Positions 47,610 to 57,647 of a stretch of DNA of 64,000 bases are shown piece by piece. Both the position numbers and the translations under genes were made by a program. Each line of letters begins with the position of its first letter. Positions within the stretch are counted from its first letter, which is position 1. Source of the DNA: Pelosinus fermentans DSM 17108 (GTDB lineage: Bacteria; Bacillota; Negativicutes; DSM-13327); the NCBI RefSeq assembly GCF_000271485.2, contig NZ_AKVN02000001.1, positions 2,112,001 through 2,176,000 on the forward strand, given 5' to 3'. The notes under the pieces were generated by a model. The model was not told the DNA's origin. It ran no database searches and saw nothing but the letters and a program-made list of their open reading frames with translations.

Positions 47610-48809
47610 ATGACAAATCGTAAGATACTTTTTGATTTTGATAAAATAATACCTCGCCAAGGGACTGGCAGCCGCAAATGGGATGCTTTGGAGAATGTAT
47701 TTGGCAGTAATGATGTGCTGCCTCTTTGGATCGCTGATATGGATTTTTCTTCACCCAAAGCAGTGTCTACAGCGATCATAGAACGTGCTAATCATCCAAT
47801 CTATGCATACAATACCCAGGAGAAATCTATTTATCAGTCCGTAATCGAGTGGGCGAAGAAACGTCATGGCTGGGAAATTGAAGAAGAGTGGATTCTTCTT
47901 GCTCCTGGTGTTGTTCCATCAATAAGTCTGTCAATTTTTGCACTTTCAGAACCAGGCGATGGTATTATTATTCAACCTCCTGTGTACCCGCCATTTTTTG
48001 CTTCTATTAAAGATAATGATCGTAAGGTAATTGAAAATCCCCTTCTCTCAAAAAATGGTCGTTATGAAATCGACTTTGAGGACTTAGAGCAGAAACTAGC
48101 AGAGCCAAATAATAAATTGCTTTTATTATGCAGCCCCCATAATCCTGTTGGTCGTGTGTGGAGCAGAGAAGAGCTGAAAAAGGTATATGAACTTTGCCAA
48201 AAATATGAGGTTGATGTATTGGCAGATGAGATACACAATGATTTAGTATTTCAAGGTCATAAGCATACTGTTTTTGCCTCATTAGGCACACCCGTATGTA
48301 AACAAAGTGTTACTTTTATGGCTGCTAGCAAGACTTTCAATGTAGCTGGACTCAATTTTTCTTTTATAATTGTTCCGTGTAAACGCAGACGTGGGCTGAT
48401 TCAAAATTGGATTACCAAATTGCATATCAGCCGAAATAATGTTTTTGGCGGAATTGGTACTGAAGCTGCTTACAGAGACGGCGAAGCCTGGTTGGATGCA
48501 TTGCTGATATACCTTGAAAAAAATGCGGATACATTAGTTGATTTTATTCAAACCAGGTTGCCAGAAGTGAAAGTAAGTAAACCAGAAGGCACTTATTTAG
48601 TGTGGTTAGATTTCCGTGCATATTTTACAAATGATAAAGAACTGCAGAAGTTTCTTGTACAAACAGCGAAGGTTGGATTAAATGCAGGCAGAAATTTCGG
48701 AACGCAAGGTGAAGGATTTGCTCGTATTAATATTGCCACGCAAAGAAGTGTCTTGCTAGAAGCGTTGACAAGAATTGAAAATGCATTGTTGAACTACAAA
48801 AAAATATAA
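47610..48809 (+). CDS. PatB/MalY-family C-S lyase
   Basis: This 399-residue PLP enzyme has LPLWIADMDFSSPKAV at the N-terminus, YAYNTQEKSIY, the Asp of VDVLADEIHNDL and the PLP lysine in AASKTFNVAGL. PatB/MalY proteins act as cystathionine beta-lyases, releasing homocysteine, and also cleave other cysteine S-conjugates. It closes the sulfur-related block. A small inverted repeat (TGAAC...GTTCA) lies just upstream. Confidence 0.87.
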   Translation: MTNRKILFDFDKIIPRQGTGSRKWDALENVFGSNDVLPLWIADMDFSSPKAVSTAIIERANHPIYAYNTQEKSIYQSVIEWAKKRHGWEIEEEWILLAPGVVPSISLSIFALSEPGDGIIIQPPVYPPFFASIKDNDRKVIENPLLSKNGRYEIDFEDLEQKLAEPNNKLLLLCSPHNPVGRVWSREELKKVYELCQKYEVDVLADEIHNDLVFQGHKHTVFASLGTPVCKQSVTFMAASKTFNVAGLNFSFIIVPCKRRRGLIQNWITKLHISRNNVFGGIGTEAAYRDGEAWLDALLIYLEKNADTLVDFIQTRLPEVKVSKPEGTYLVWLDFRAYFTNDKELQKFLVQTAKVGLNAGRNFGTQGEGFARINIATQRSVLLEALTRIENALLNYKKI

Positions 48810-48834
48810 AAGACTAGACAAAAGAAACACTACA

Positions 48835-48869
48835 AAAAATCCTGCACATTCATGCAGGATTTTTGTATT
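48835..48869 (+). terminator. Terminator after the C-S lyase gene
   Basis: The 12-bp stem AAAAATCCTGCA/TGCAGGATTTTT with a 6-nt loop has A-rich and T-rich flanks. Confidence 0.85.
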
Positions 48870-48954
48870 TTAGTGGAAAACCTATATGATTATAAAGAAT
48901 AAAGGTATCTGATCATTAAGAGATAAAAGTAATCATTGAAGGGGTAATTGTCAT

Positions 48955-51336
48955 ATGCCCAAGATCATTATCTTGATTACAGCAGCATTTACAGCTGGTA
49001 TTTGGTGCGCTAGTTATTTTATATGGCTGTTACCTTTTTTATATGTTGGCAGTTTTATTATTACTGTTATTTTGATTTGGAAAATTTACAAACAGCAGTC
49101 AGTGACTTGGCTGCTGGCGGTATTATTCTTTATAGTTGGTATGTTGCGCTTTATTCATGCAGATGCTTTTGCTATAAACGATGTCAGCCGCTATGCTGGG
49201 GAAAGGATAACTGTAGATGCTATCATTGAAGAACCAGCTCATGTGACGTATTTAGCACAAGAGAAATGTAGAGTCAGATACATCCTGGCAATTGATGAAG
49301 TGCAAGCTGAAAATACTAAAAAAGAAACTGCTTCAGGAAAATTGTATTTGTATGCTAGACAAGCAAATCAGGAGCGGGTTTTTAAAGCAGGGGACAAGAT
49401 TAAAGTAACTGCTGAAGTTATTGCATTACATGGCTATAATAATCCAGGACAGTATGATAGTGTCGCAGCTGCACATCTACAGGGGATTAGAGGACGAATG
49501 TCTGCTTCGGGTAATGCTATACACTTAGTTAGTGAAAATCACTCAATCTGGAAAGAAAGTATGGAAGAACGGCGGACAGCAATAATCAGTAATATTGAAC
49601 GTGTAATGCCATCGAGCCATAAGGCGATTCTTATAGGAATGCTGTTTGGCGGCTATAGCGAAATTCCTCGTGATGTGGTGGCTGATTTTGCTACAACAGG
49701 AATTGTGCACATCTTATCCGTATCCGGCTCACATATTGCTTTGGTAGTAGGGGTCATAACCGTATTAGGCACAGGAATGTTCAGGCGTTTTACCTATGCG
49801 AATCAACTAATCCCCTTATTTGCAGCTTTTTTTATTACTTTATATGCTATGTTTTGTGGATTGACACCACCAGTGTTGCGTTCTCTTATAATGGGGTTGA
49901 TTGGGTTAGGTGCGGTATGTTTGAATCGGGAGAAAGATGCTGCAGTTGCATTATGTTTATCTGTGTTAAGTATGCTGATTTATCAGCCAGCATTAATTTA
50001 TGACCTAAGTTTTCAATTGTCTTTTACCGCAACTGCAGGCTTAGTGTTTTTAAATGCTAAAACTGTAAATATGCTGGAAAGTATGATTCCGCTTTATTTG
50101 GCTCGGCCTTTGGCTGTTACCATAGCTGCCCAAGTAGGTGTATTTCCTTTTATTGCTTGGCATTTTAATAGTTTTTCTCTTAGCTCTTTTGTAGCGAACC
50201 TATTCATTGTTCCTATTATTGAAGGGATTGTCATATTAGGCTTGCTTGGTGCCTTTAGTAGTATGATCGTTGGTGTTATTGGAGCAATATGCTTAGTGGC
50301 TTGCAGTTTAATGATTAGTTTGGTTTTGCAATTGACACAATGGCTGGCAGACATGCCTGCAGCAAAGCTGTATGTGCCTTCGATTGGACTGGCTGGTAGT
50401 ATAATATATTATGTTTTGGTAAGCTGGGTATATGGGTATAAACCGAAAAATATGTTATCCTTAAAAGATACGGTGGAACGATGGCCTCAAAGAAGTGCTG
50501 TAGTAGTGTTGATGCTTGTTTTTTGCACTCTAGTATATCGTGTTTATCCTGCTCCTCTTTTTGTTCATTTTATTGATGTGGGGCAGGGAGATGCGGCTCT
50601 TATCATAACGCCCCATGGACGAACAATTTTAGTGGATACAGGAGGCACTTTAGGGGAAAGTACAGATTTTGATATTGGTTATAGAGTTCTGCTGCCGTAT
50701 TTAAGACATTATGGCGTACTGACAATTGATTATCTTTTTTTGACCCATGGTCACCAAGATCATGCTGGGGGAGCGGCAGGAATCGCTGGAGAGATACCGA
50801 TAAAGCATATTATGTTGTCTCGCGAGAACTATACCCAGGCAGTGCTAAATCTATTGAAGGCAGCACCTAACAGTACCCGTATTGCGGTTTATGAAGGGCA
50901 AAAAGTGGAGCTTGATGGTGCAGTTGTCAATGTACTGCATGCTGGTACAGGAGTGAAACAAAAACAACCAAGTAATGAGGTGTCCAGCGTCATACAGGTA
51001 CGTTATGGAAAACATAGTTTTTTATTTACTGGAGATCTTCCAGCCCAAGGAGAAGAAGAGATAATACATAGTGGTAGGGATGTTTCGAGTACGGTATTAA
51101 AAGTAGGCCATCACGGTTCAAAAACATCTTCTACCATTAAATTCTTGCAGACTGTTGATCCGGAATATGCAGTTATTTCTGTAGGGAAAAATAATTCTTT
51201 CGGGCATCCTCATGAAGAGGTCATCCAGCGTTTGTTGTTTTATGGGAGTAAAATCTATCGTACAGATGAGCAGGGAGCTATCGTATTTAAGACGAATGGC
51301 AATACGATAACAATTGATACGTTTTTAAAAGATTGA
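48955..51336 (+). CDS. comEC: ComEC/Rec2 DNA-uptake channel
   Basis: This 793-residue protein has N-terminal membrane helices, an extracytoplasmic OB-like region, the ComEC competence domain (GIVHILSVSGSHIALVVGV) and a C-terminal metallo-beta-lactamase domain (FLTHGHQDHAGG, HHGSKTSS). It forms the channel for single-stranded DNA import. It lies 19 bases before holA. Confidence 0.95.
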   Translation: MPKIIILITAAFTAGIWCASYFIWLLPFLYVGSFIITVILIWKIYKQQSVTWLLAVLFFIVGMLRFIHADAFAINDVSRYAGERITVDAIIEEPAHVTYLAQEKCRVRYILAIDEVQAENTKKETASGKLYLYARQANQERVFKAGDKIKVTAEVIALHGYNNPGQYDSVAAAHLQGIRGRMSASGNAIHLVSENHSIWKESMEERRTAIISNIERVMPSSHKAILIGMLFGGYSEIPRDVVADFATTGIVHILSVSGSHIALVVGVITVLGTGMFRRFTYANQLIPLFAAFFITLYAMFCGLTPPVLRSLIMGLIGLGAVCLNREKDAAVALCLSVLSMLIYQPALIYDLSFQLSFTATAGLVFLNAKTVNMLESMIPLYLARPLAVTIAAQVGVFPFIAWHFNSFSLSSFVANLFIVPIIEGIVILGLLGAFSSMIVGVIGAICLVACSLMISLVLQLTQWLADMPAAKLYVPSIGLAGSIIYYVLVSWVYGYKPKNMLSLKDTVERWPQRSAVVVLMLVFCTLVYRVYPAPLFVHFIDVGQGDAALIITPHGRTILVDTGGTLGESTDFDIGYRVLLPYLRHYGVLTIDYLFLTHGHQDHAGGAAGIAGEIPIKHIMLSRENYTQAVLNLLKAAPNSTRIAVYEGQKVELDGAVVNVLHAGTGVKQKQPSNEVSSVIQVRYGKHSFLFTGDLPAQGEEEIIHSGRDVSSTVLKVGHHGSKTSSTIKFLQTVDPEYAVISVGKNNSFGHPHEEVIQRLLFYGSKIYRTDEQGAIVFKTNGNTITIDTFLKD

Positions 51337-51355
51337 AGGATAACAGGAGGTAGCT

Positions 51356-52393
51356 ATGGGGTATGCAGAGGTTATTCAAGGGCTAAAAAAAGGGCAGGTA
51401 AAATCTGTTTACCTATTATACGGCGAAGAGGCTTATTTTATAAAGCAGCTCGAGCAGGCAGTGATCACTGCCGTATTAGCACCTGAGGAAATAGACATGA
51501 ATCTTCTAACTTTAGATAAGGACCCTGCTATAAATGAATTAATTGCCTTAATTGAAACGGTTCCGTTTATGGGGGGGAAGAATGTAATTCATATTCGGGG
51601 CACTACGTTACTGCGTCCACGAAAAAGTGGTGGAAATGAGCAAGGGGAAATTAGTGACAAAGTTGAGGAACGCTTATTTAAGGTCATCAGTGATATGCCG
51701 GATTATACGCATTTGATTCTTTCGACTACGGATAAAGTAGATAAACGGCGTAAATTGTTTAAACTAATCGAAAAACACGGGGTCGCTGTAGAACTAGCCA
51801 ATATCAAGGCAAGGGATGTAAGAGGCTGGCTTACGGCTAAATTGACTGAACTGAATAAGAAAATGGATAGCGATGCTATGGAATATTTTCTGGGAGTAGT
51901 TAGCATTATGCCTCAAATTTCCCTAAGTTTTTTGCATAACGAATTAGAGAAAGCTGCTTTATTTACAGACGGAAAAACTAGAATTAGTCAATCTGATCTT
52001 ATAATGATTATGTCGAGTATACCGGAAATTTCTATATTTTCAATGATTGATGCGGTTAGTCAAAAGCAAATGGGTAAAGCATTACAGTTAATGGGAGAGC
52101 AGTTAAAATCCGGAGAACATCCTCTGAAGTTGGTATCTTTATTAGCCCGGCAAGTACGCTTGATGTGGCAGGCTAAAGAGATGTCAAAGGATGGATATGG
52201 CAATAGAGAAATCGCCGAAAGACTGGGTTTAGTACCTTTTATCGGTGAAAAAATGCTGAAACAAAGTAAGAATTTTACCTCAGAAATATTAAAGGAAGTT
52301 ACGTTAGCCTTAGCAGCAGCTGACTATGATCTAAAATCTGGCAGGGCTAATAAATCGGCTTTAGAGGAAATCATCATTGCGATGTGTAGATAA
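51356..52393 (+). CDS. holA: DNA polymerase III delta subunit
   Basis: This 345-residue clamp-loader delta subunit has the N-terminal VYLLYGEEAYFIKQLE, central PDYTHLILSTTDKVDKR and a C-terminal helical domain. comEC-holA-rpsT is a standard Firmicutes order. The ATG follows GGAGGTAG. Confidence 0.93.
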   Translation: MGYAEVIQGLKKGQVKSVYLLYGEEAYFIKQLEQAVITAVLAPEEIDMNLLTLDKDPAINELIALIETVPFMGGKNVIHIRGTTLLRPRKSGGNEQGEISDKVEERLFKVISDMPDYTHLILSTTDKVDKRRKLFKLIEKHGVAVELANIKARDVRGWLTAKLTELNKKMDSDAMEYFLGVVSIMPQISLSFLHNELEKAALFTDGKTRISQSDLIMIMSSIPEISIFSMIDAVSQKQMGKALQLMGEQLKSGEHPLKLVSLLARQVRLMWQAKEMSKDGYGNREIAERLGLVPFIGEKMLKQSKNFTSEILKEVTLALAAADYDLKSGRANKSALEEIIIAMCR

Positions 52394-52452
52394 AGGTAGA
52401 GGGAGAAGAATCAGTGGGTGCGCCCACTTGATTCTTCTCCCTCTACCTTTAG
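52392..52452. terminator. Long stem-loop after holA
   Basis: A perfect 22-bp stem (52392-52413 with 52429-52450) overlaps the holA stop. It may serve holA. Confidence 0.8.
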
Positions 52453-52465
52453 TAGAAATGATAAC

Positions 52466-52505
52466 GTAAAAAGCCTCTGAACATAGCAAAATGAACAGAG
52501 GCTTT
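52466..52505 (-). terminator. Terminator of rpsT
   Basis: AAAGCCTCTG (52470-52479) pairs with CAGAGGCTTT (52496-52505). A U tract follows on the minus strand. Confidence 0.8.
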
Positions 52506-52513
52506 AATCTTAA

Positions 52514-52780
52514 TTAATTAGCTAAAGCATTAATTTTACGAGCTAATCTCGATTTTTTACGAGCTGCGGCATTTTTATGAACAACACCTTTGCTGGCTGC
52601 CTTGTCAATAGTTTTGCTGGCATTAATTAGAAGAGCTTTCGCTTCATCAGTGTTACCAGCAGTTACAGACTCAACTACTTTGCGAGATACAGTTCTAATG
52701 GTTGATCTCACCGCAAAGTTTCTAGCACGTCGCTCAGCATCAGTTTTTACGCTACGTTCAGATGACTTAATGTTTGGCAA
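52514..52780 (-). CDS. rpsT: Ribosomal protein bS20
   Basis: The start is TTG at 52780 (reads (M)PNIKSSERSVKTDAERR), 8 bases after AAGGAGGTG; 88 residues. The longer frame upstream contains the ribosome site itself. Basic helical sequence and length are typical of S20. Confidence 0.95.
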   Translation of the reverse strand: MPNIKSSERSVKTDAERRARNFAVRSTIRTVSRKVVESVTAGNTDEAKALLINASKTIDKAASKGVVHKNAAARKKSRLARKINALAN

Positions 52781-52999
52781 GTGATTCACCTCCTTAAAGA
52801 GCATGTTACCTATAGTATCTTAGCATGTGGTTATGGAAAATGCAAGTAACAAATAATAATTTATAGCTATAAGTTGGGAATTTTCCAATGGTTTGTATAC
52901 TTATAGGAAGATACTTTTATTACGGGATGTGTTAATTGCATAGCTAGTAACATTTTAGGGCAAAATAATTTTGATTTTAGACCTAAGGAGTGGATAAAA

Positions 53000-53980
53000 G
53001 TGGAGCATTTTACAGGTACTTCTCGTACTGATTTAGCATTAGAAGCAAGGGAATTATTAACCAAACAAGTGAGTGAAGATATTCCAGGGGTTTTGGTGGA
53101 AACATCAGAAGATGAAGAAGTTGTTCTTACTAAAGTTGATATTACTACACCGGAAGCGGAAAAGATCATGGGAAAGAAACAGGGAACTTATGTCACGATA
53201 GAAGCTCAGGGACTCCGTTATAAGAATACTCCTCTGCAAGAAAAAATAATGAAACTATTAGCAGATGAGTTGGTAGGTATGGCAGAACTATCCAAAAAAG
53301 CAACAGTCTTAGTTATTGGTTTAGGCAATCGTAATATTACTCCTGATGCTTTAGGCCCGCGGGCTATTGACAAAATTGTAGTGACACGACATTTGCAGGA
53401 AATCTTATCACCTGAGCTCAAGGGAGGAGTACGGTCAATTTGTGCCATTGCACCAGGTGTTTTAGGGATTACTGGTATGGAGACTGTAGAGATTGTACAG
53501 GGATTGGTTAGTAAAATAAAACCAGACCTGGTTATTGCTATTGATGCCCTAGCAGCAGCTTCCAGCCGTAGGGTGATTACCACTGTACAATTAGCCAATA
53601 CTGGTATCAGTCCTGGTTCTGGTGTAGGCAACAAACGATTTGGTTTGACTCAGGAATCCTTAGGAGTGCCTGTAATTGCTATTGGCGTACCGACCGTTGT
53701 TCATGCTTCTACCATTGCCATGGATACGATTAATGTCTTGCAAGAACATGCGCCATTTGCTCGCTACTTTAAAAGCATGGAGAATTTATCCGATGCAGAC
53801 CGTCATACGATATTGCGTCAAGTATTGCCAGAGGTATTGGGTGATTTGATGGTAACCCCCAAAGAGGTAGACCGTTTTATTGACGATATTGCAGTGGCTG
53901 TCGCGGGGGAATTAATCAAGCTATGCATCCTCATATTGATTACGAAAACATACATGCTTATTTGCATTAATAAAATGTAA
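53000..53980 (+). CDS. gpr: Germination protease GPR, C-terminal frameshift
   Basis: GTG start after AAGGAG. GPR degrades small acid-soluble proteins during spore germination. The N-terminal propeptide region TSRTDLALEAREL and TVLVIGLGNRNITPDALGP are typical. The last codons as read (ELIKLCILILITK...) do not match the family. The other frame gives GINQAMHPHIDYENIHAYLH with a stop at 53970, the normal end. Adding one G to the G5 run at 53905-53909 restores it. Only about 20 residues are affected. Confidence 0.9.
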   Translation: MEHFTGTSRTDLALEARELLTKQVSEDIPGVLVETSEDEEVVLTKVDITTPEAEKIMGKKQGTYVTIEAQGLRYKNTPLQEKIMKLLADELVGMAELSKKATVLVIGLGNRNITPDALGPRAIDKIVVTRHLQEILSPELKGGVRSICAIAPGVLGITGMETVEIVQGLVSKIKPDLVIAIDALAAASSRRVITTVQLANTGISPGSGVGNKRFGLTQESLGVPVIAIGVPTVVHASTIAMDTINVLQEHAPFARYFKSMENLSDADRHTILRQVLPEVLGDLMVTPKEVDRFIDDIAVAVAGELIKLCILILITKTYMLICINKM

Positions 53981-54130
53981 TTTGGCAGAAAAAAAGCTTT
54001 GTTCCTCCTGTGGATCTCTAAGCGTATTTCAGTACTATCCCTTTCCTCCCAAGCATATACATTGTATGTAAACAAAAAAGTGTGACAACCTGTGCATTAT
54101 TTCGCAGCGCAGATGTCAGGGGAGGAAAGG

Positions 54131-55192
54131 ATGTTAACAAGGCGTGCACGTCACCAGGCAAAGTATCTCTGGCATAAAAAAATAGGATTTGCAATACTTG
54201 CTCTGCTTTTCTTAAGCGTAGTAATGTGGCAAGGTTTAGATAAATCTCAAGAGGCTGTCCCAGCAAGTGCAAATGGTTCCTTGCGACAAGAACAATATGG
54301 ATTGCCTCAATGGCGTGATATATTATTTTCCGGCATTCCCGGTTTGATTTATACTACAGAGCCTAGACCAGTTGTAATTGTAAAAAATGAGCAGAGTGCA
54401 CAGCAGCTGCTAAGAGAGACGATGCGGTTTTTAATTGGCGTAGATATTGCCGATATACGTTCTATATTGCAGGTTGAAATTCCCTTGTTGACAAAGGTTA
54501 AATCTGTACCGCAAACAGTGAGTGCTATGACCTTGCCCAATTTTCCCAAGTTTGAAAAAAGCGAAAAGGTACCAAGCGGGAAGCCTTTGGTTGGTCTTTA
54601 CTATACACATACAGCAGAATCCTATGTTCCTAATACGGGTGCTACTCATAAACCGGGAGGGCAGCTAGGCGACATTGTAGATGTAGGGGGAGCCCTCGCC
54701 AAGCAGTTAGGTACTTATGGCATTTCTACGCTGCAAAATACTACTGTTAATGATTATCCAAGCTTTATGAAAGCTTATGATGCTTCAGAGGTTACAGTAA
54801 GAAAAATGATAGCTGAGAACCCATCAATTCAGATGTATTTTGACATTCATCGTGATGCTGGTAATAAAGAAAGTCACACCGCGATGGTAAACGGCGTAGA
54901 AGTTGCAAAAATCAAAATATTGGTTTGCATAGGGCAGCAGGATTTAGTTCAGCCTCATTGGCAGCAGAATCATGCTTTTGCTAAGTTAATTGATGCTAAA
55001 TTAAATCAGCGTTTTCCAGGTCTTTCTTTTGGAATTCAAATGGAAAATTGGCGATATAATCAGCATCTTCATCCACGGGCTTTATTGCTTGAGGTAGGGT
55101 GCCAGGAGAACACAAAAGAAGAAGCACAGCGTGCCATGGAAATGTTTGGTGATGTATTAGCTGAGATTATTAATGAAAATAATATACAGTAA
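54131..55192 (+). CDS. spoIIP: Stage II sporulation protein P
   Basis: The ATG at 54131 follows GGGGAGG (353 residues). There is one N-terminal membrane helix, then an amidase domain with GLYYTHTAESY, MYFDIHRDAG and LLEVGCQEN carrying the zinc and catalytic residues. SpoIIP is a cell-wall amidase/endopeptidase for engulfment. It follows gpr as in other spore-formers. Confidence 0.93.
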   Translation: MLTRRARHQAKYLWHKKIGFAILALLFLSVVMWQGLDKSQEAVPASANGSLRQEQYGLPQWRDILFSGIPGLIYTTEPRPVVIVKNEQSAQQLLRETMRFLIGVDIADIRSILQVEIPLLTKVKSVPQTVSAMTLPNFPKFEKSEKVPSGKPLVGLYYTHTAESYVPNTGATHKPGGQLGDIVDVGGALAKQLGTYGISTLQNTTVNDYPSFMKAYDASEVTVRKMIAENPSIQMYFDIHRDAGNKESHTAMVNGVEVAKIKILVCIGQQDLVQPHWQQNHAFAKLIDAKLNQRFPGLSFGIQMENWRYNQHLHPRALLLEVGCQENTKEEAQRAMEMFGDVLAEIINENNIQ

Positions 55193-55262
55193 AGAATGTC
55201 GATGTATCTTTTTATTAAGAGGTGAGGATGTGTTTTGCTCCTTAGCTTATAGGGATGTTTTA

Positions 55263-55646
55263 ATGATTATTCGTGGTTTAATGATTTTAGTTGTAGTTAT
55301 AGCCCTAGGGTTATCTGTAGCAGAACAACAATTAAATACGTTAACACAGCGACAGGAATTTGTGCGTATTTTTGATATAAGCCGCAATCGCGAGGGTGTT
55401 TATACTATGGAAGTGTTAGGTTCTGACTGCAGTATCAGTGCAGTGTATGCAATCGCTGAAATTAAGAATCAGGATGCTAGTGTAACGATTAAGACTCCCT
55501 TGATTACCTGGACGGTTCCTAAGTATTTATATATTGATTGCCGTAAAGAGCTTGCTTGGCTGACTTCAAAAAAGAAGTATTTGGAAAAGTATCTAAAACA
55601 AGGATGGGAAATCACAAATGTTTATCCGATGACTAAGCCGCTCTAA
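55263..55646 (+). CDS. Small membrane-anchored hypothetical protein
   Basis: ATG at 55263 after AGGGATG; 127 residues. One N-terminal membrane helix (LMILVVVIALGLSVAE) and an external domain with two cysteines. I do not recognise the family. It lies between spoIIP and lepA, so a spore-related or envelope role is possible. An earlier start is not excluded. Confidence 0.6.
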   Translation: MIIRGLMILVVVIALGLSVAEQQLNTLTQRQEFVRIFDISRNREGVYTMEVLGSDCSISAVYAIAEIKNQDASVTIKTPLITWTVPKYLYIDCRKELAWLTSKKKYLEKYLKQGWEITNVYPMTKPL

Positions 55647-55680
55647 GACTCCACCATTCTAAGTGGAGTTAAGAGCGGCT
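55636..55680 (+). terminator. Stem-loop at the end of the small membrane protein gene
   Basis: Outer AGCCGCTCT/AGAGCGGCT and inner ACTCCAC/GTGGAGT stems form one long hairpin that overlaps the stop codon. No T tract. Confidence 0.55.
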
Positions 55681-55698
55681 AAGTCCCTGGATAAGCGC

Positions 55699-55750
55699 GA
55701 CTAAGATTCAGATAGAATAAAACTTTATCTGAATCAAGTCTTCTTTATTT
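55699..55750 (+). terminator. Terminator before lepA
   Basis: GATTCAGATA pairs with TATCTGAATC, extended by flanking GACT/AGTC, followed by TTCTTTATTT. Confidence 0.7.
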
Positions 55751-55769
55751 ACGGCAATTTAGGTAATAC

Positions 55770-55799
55770 TTGCAGGTGTTAGGTTCCAGGTGATATAAT
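55770..55799 (+). promoter_or_regulatory. lepA promoter
   Basis: TTGCAG is followed by an 18-bp spacer and an extended TGATATAAT (-10 at 55794-55799). A 10-bp inverted repeat (55798-55824) overlaps its downstream edge and could be an operator. Confidence 0.55.
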
Positions 55800-55841
55800 C
55801 AATAGCAGTAATTATGCTATTGATTTCGAGAGGAGGCCTAT

Positions 55842-57638
55842 ATGAAGACGAATAATATCCGCAATTTCTCGATAATTGCTCATATAGATCATGGAAAATC
55901 TACCCTTGCTGATCGCCTGATTGAGTATACAGGCACCCTATCTTCCCGTCAGATGGAAGCTCAGGTTTTGGATAATATGGATCTGGAACGAGAACGTGGT
56001 ATTACAATTAAAGCCCAGTCTGTAAGGCTGGAATATACGGCTAAAGATGGCGAGACTTATATGTTAAATCTTATTGATACACCAGGGCACGTTGACTTTA
56101 CCTATGAGGTATCACGCAGTTTGGCAGCTTGCGAGGGAGCACTCTTGATTGTAGATGCTGCTCAGGGGATTGAAGCCCAGACTTTGGCAAATGTGTATTT
56201 AGCTTTAGACAATGATTTAGAAATCATTACAGTTATTAATAAGATAGACCTGCCAAGTGCTGACCCAGAAAGAGTAAAACAAGAAGTAGAAGATGTAATT
56301 GGCCTGGATACTTCAGAGGCTGTGCTAACTAGTGCTAAATCGGGTATTGGCATTGAAGAAGTACTAGAAGCAATTGTGAAGAAAATTCCACCTCCTAAAG
56401 GTACCGTTGAGGAACCATTATGTGCACTTATTTTTGACTCCCATTTTGATGCTTATAAGGGTGTTATTGCCTATGTAAGAGTAATTAATGGTATTATTAA
56501 GCCGGGTATGAAAATGAAGATGATGGCTACAAATAAAGTTGTAGAAGTAACTGAAGTAGGCGTCTTTAGACCTGCTATGACTAATGTCAGTGAACTTGCA
56601 CCTGGTCATGTAGGGTTTGTAGCTGGGAGTATTAAAAATGTAAAAGATGTTCGTGTTGGCGATACGATTACAGATGCCGATCGTCCTGTTGCCGAGGCAT
56701 TACCCGGCTATCGTAAAGTTACACCCATGGTATACTGTGGCTTGTATCCAGTAGACAGTTCGGAATATGATCTTTTGCGGGATGCTTTGGAAAAATTAAA
56801 GCTGAATGATGCATCATTGGTCTTTGAACCAGAGACTTCCAGTGCTTTAGGTTTTGGTTTTCGTTGTGGATTCTTAGGACTATTACATATGGAAGTGATT
56901 CAAGAACGATTAGAACGTGAGTATAATATTACCTTAATTACCACAGCACCAAGTGTTATTTATAAAGTCTTCAAAACAGATGGAGAGATCTTTGAAATTG
57001 AAAACCCTTCTAAATTGCCAACACCTCAGGAAATTGAACATATTGAGGAACCGTATGTTAAAGCAATGGTTATAGTGCCTAATGATTATGTAGGTGTGGT
57101 CATGGAACTATCACAAGAAAAACGTGGCGAATTTAAAGATATGAAGTATTTAGATGTGACTAGAGTAATGCTGACATATGAATTGCCTTTGAGTGAAATT
57201 ATTTATGATTATTTTGACCGTCTAAAATCGGCTACAAGAGGCTATGCATCCTTAGATTATGAATTGTTGGGTTATCGAGAATCTAAGCTTGTTAAATTAG
57301 ATATTCTACTAAATACAGAACCTGTGGATGCTTTGTCAGTTATTGTACATCGTGATAAAGCAACCTATCGAGGACGAATTTTGGTCGAAAAGCTAAGAGG
57401 AATCATTCCCAGACAAATGTTTGAAATTCCTATTCAAGCTGCGATTGGCAACAAAGTAATTGCTCGTGAAACAGTAAGAGCCATGCGTAAAGATGTTCTA
57501 GCGAAATGCTACGGGGGCGATATTAGCCGTAAACGTAAACTTTTAGAAAAACAAAAAGAAGGTAAAAAGCGTATGAAGCAGGTAGGTAATGTAGAAGTAC
57601 CGCAAGAAGCCTTCATGGCTATATTAAAGATTGATTAA
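55842..57638 (+). CDS. lepA: Elongation factor 4 (LepA)
   Basis: This 598-residue GTPase has G1 [10 protein letters not shown]3 DTPGHVDF, G4 NKIDLP and the LepA-specific C-terminal domain. It back-translocates or rescues stalled ribosomes. Full length. Followed by hemW after nine bases. Confidence 0.97.
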   Translation: MKTNNIRNFSIIAHIDHGKSTLADRLIEYTGTLSSRQMEAQVLDNMDLERERGITIKAQSVRLEYTAKDGETYMLNLIDTPGHVDFTYEVSRSLAACEGALLIVDAAQGIEAQTLANVYLALDNDLEIITVINKIDLPSADPERVKQEVEDVIGLDTSEAVLTSAKSGIGIEEVLEAIVKKIPPPKGTVEEPLCALIFDSHFDAYKGVIAYVRVINGIIKPGMKMKMMATNKVVEVTEVGVFRPAMTNVSELAPGHVGFVAGSIKNVKDVRVGDTITDADRPVAEALPGYRKVTPMVYCGLYPVDSSEYDLLRDALEKLKLNDASLVFEPETSSALGFGFRCGFLGLLHMEVIQERLEREYNITLITTAPSVIYKVFKTDGEIFEIENPSKLPTPQEIEHIEEPYVKAMVIVPNDYVGVVMELSQEKRGEFKDMKYLDVTRVMLTYELPLSEIIYDYFDRLKSATRGYASLDYELLGYRESKLVKLDILLNTEPVDALSVIVHRDKATYRGRILVEKLRGIIPRQMFEIPIQAAIGNKVIARETVRAMRKDVLAKCYGGDISRKRKLLEKQKEGKKRMKQVGNVEVPQEAFMAILKID

Positions 57639-57647
57639 GGTGATGAA

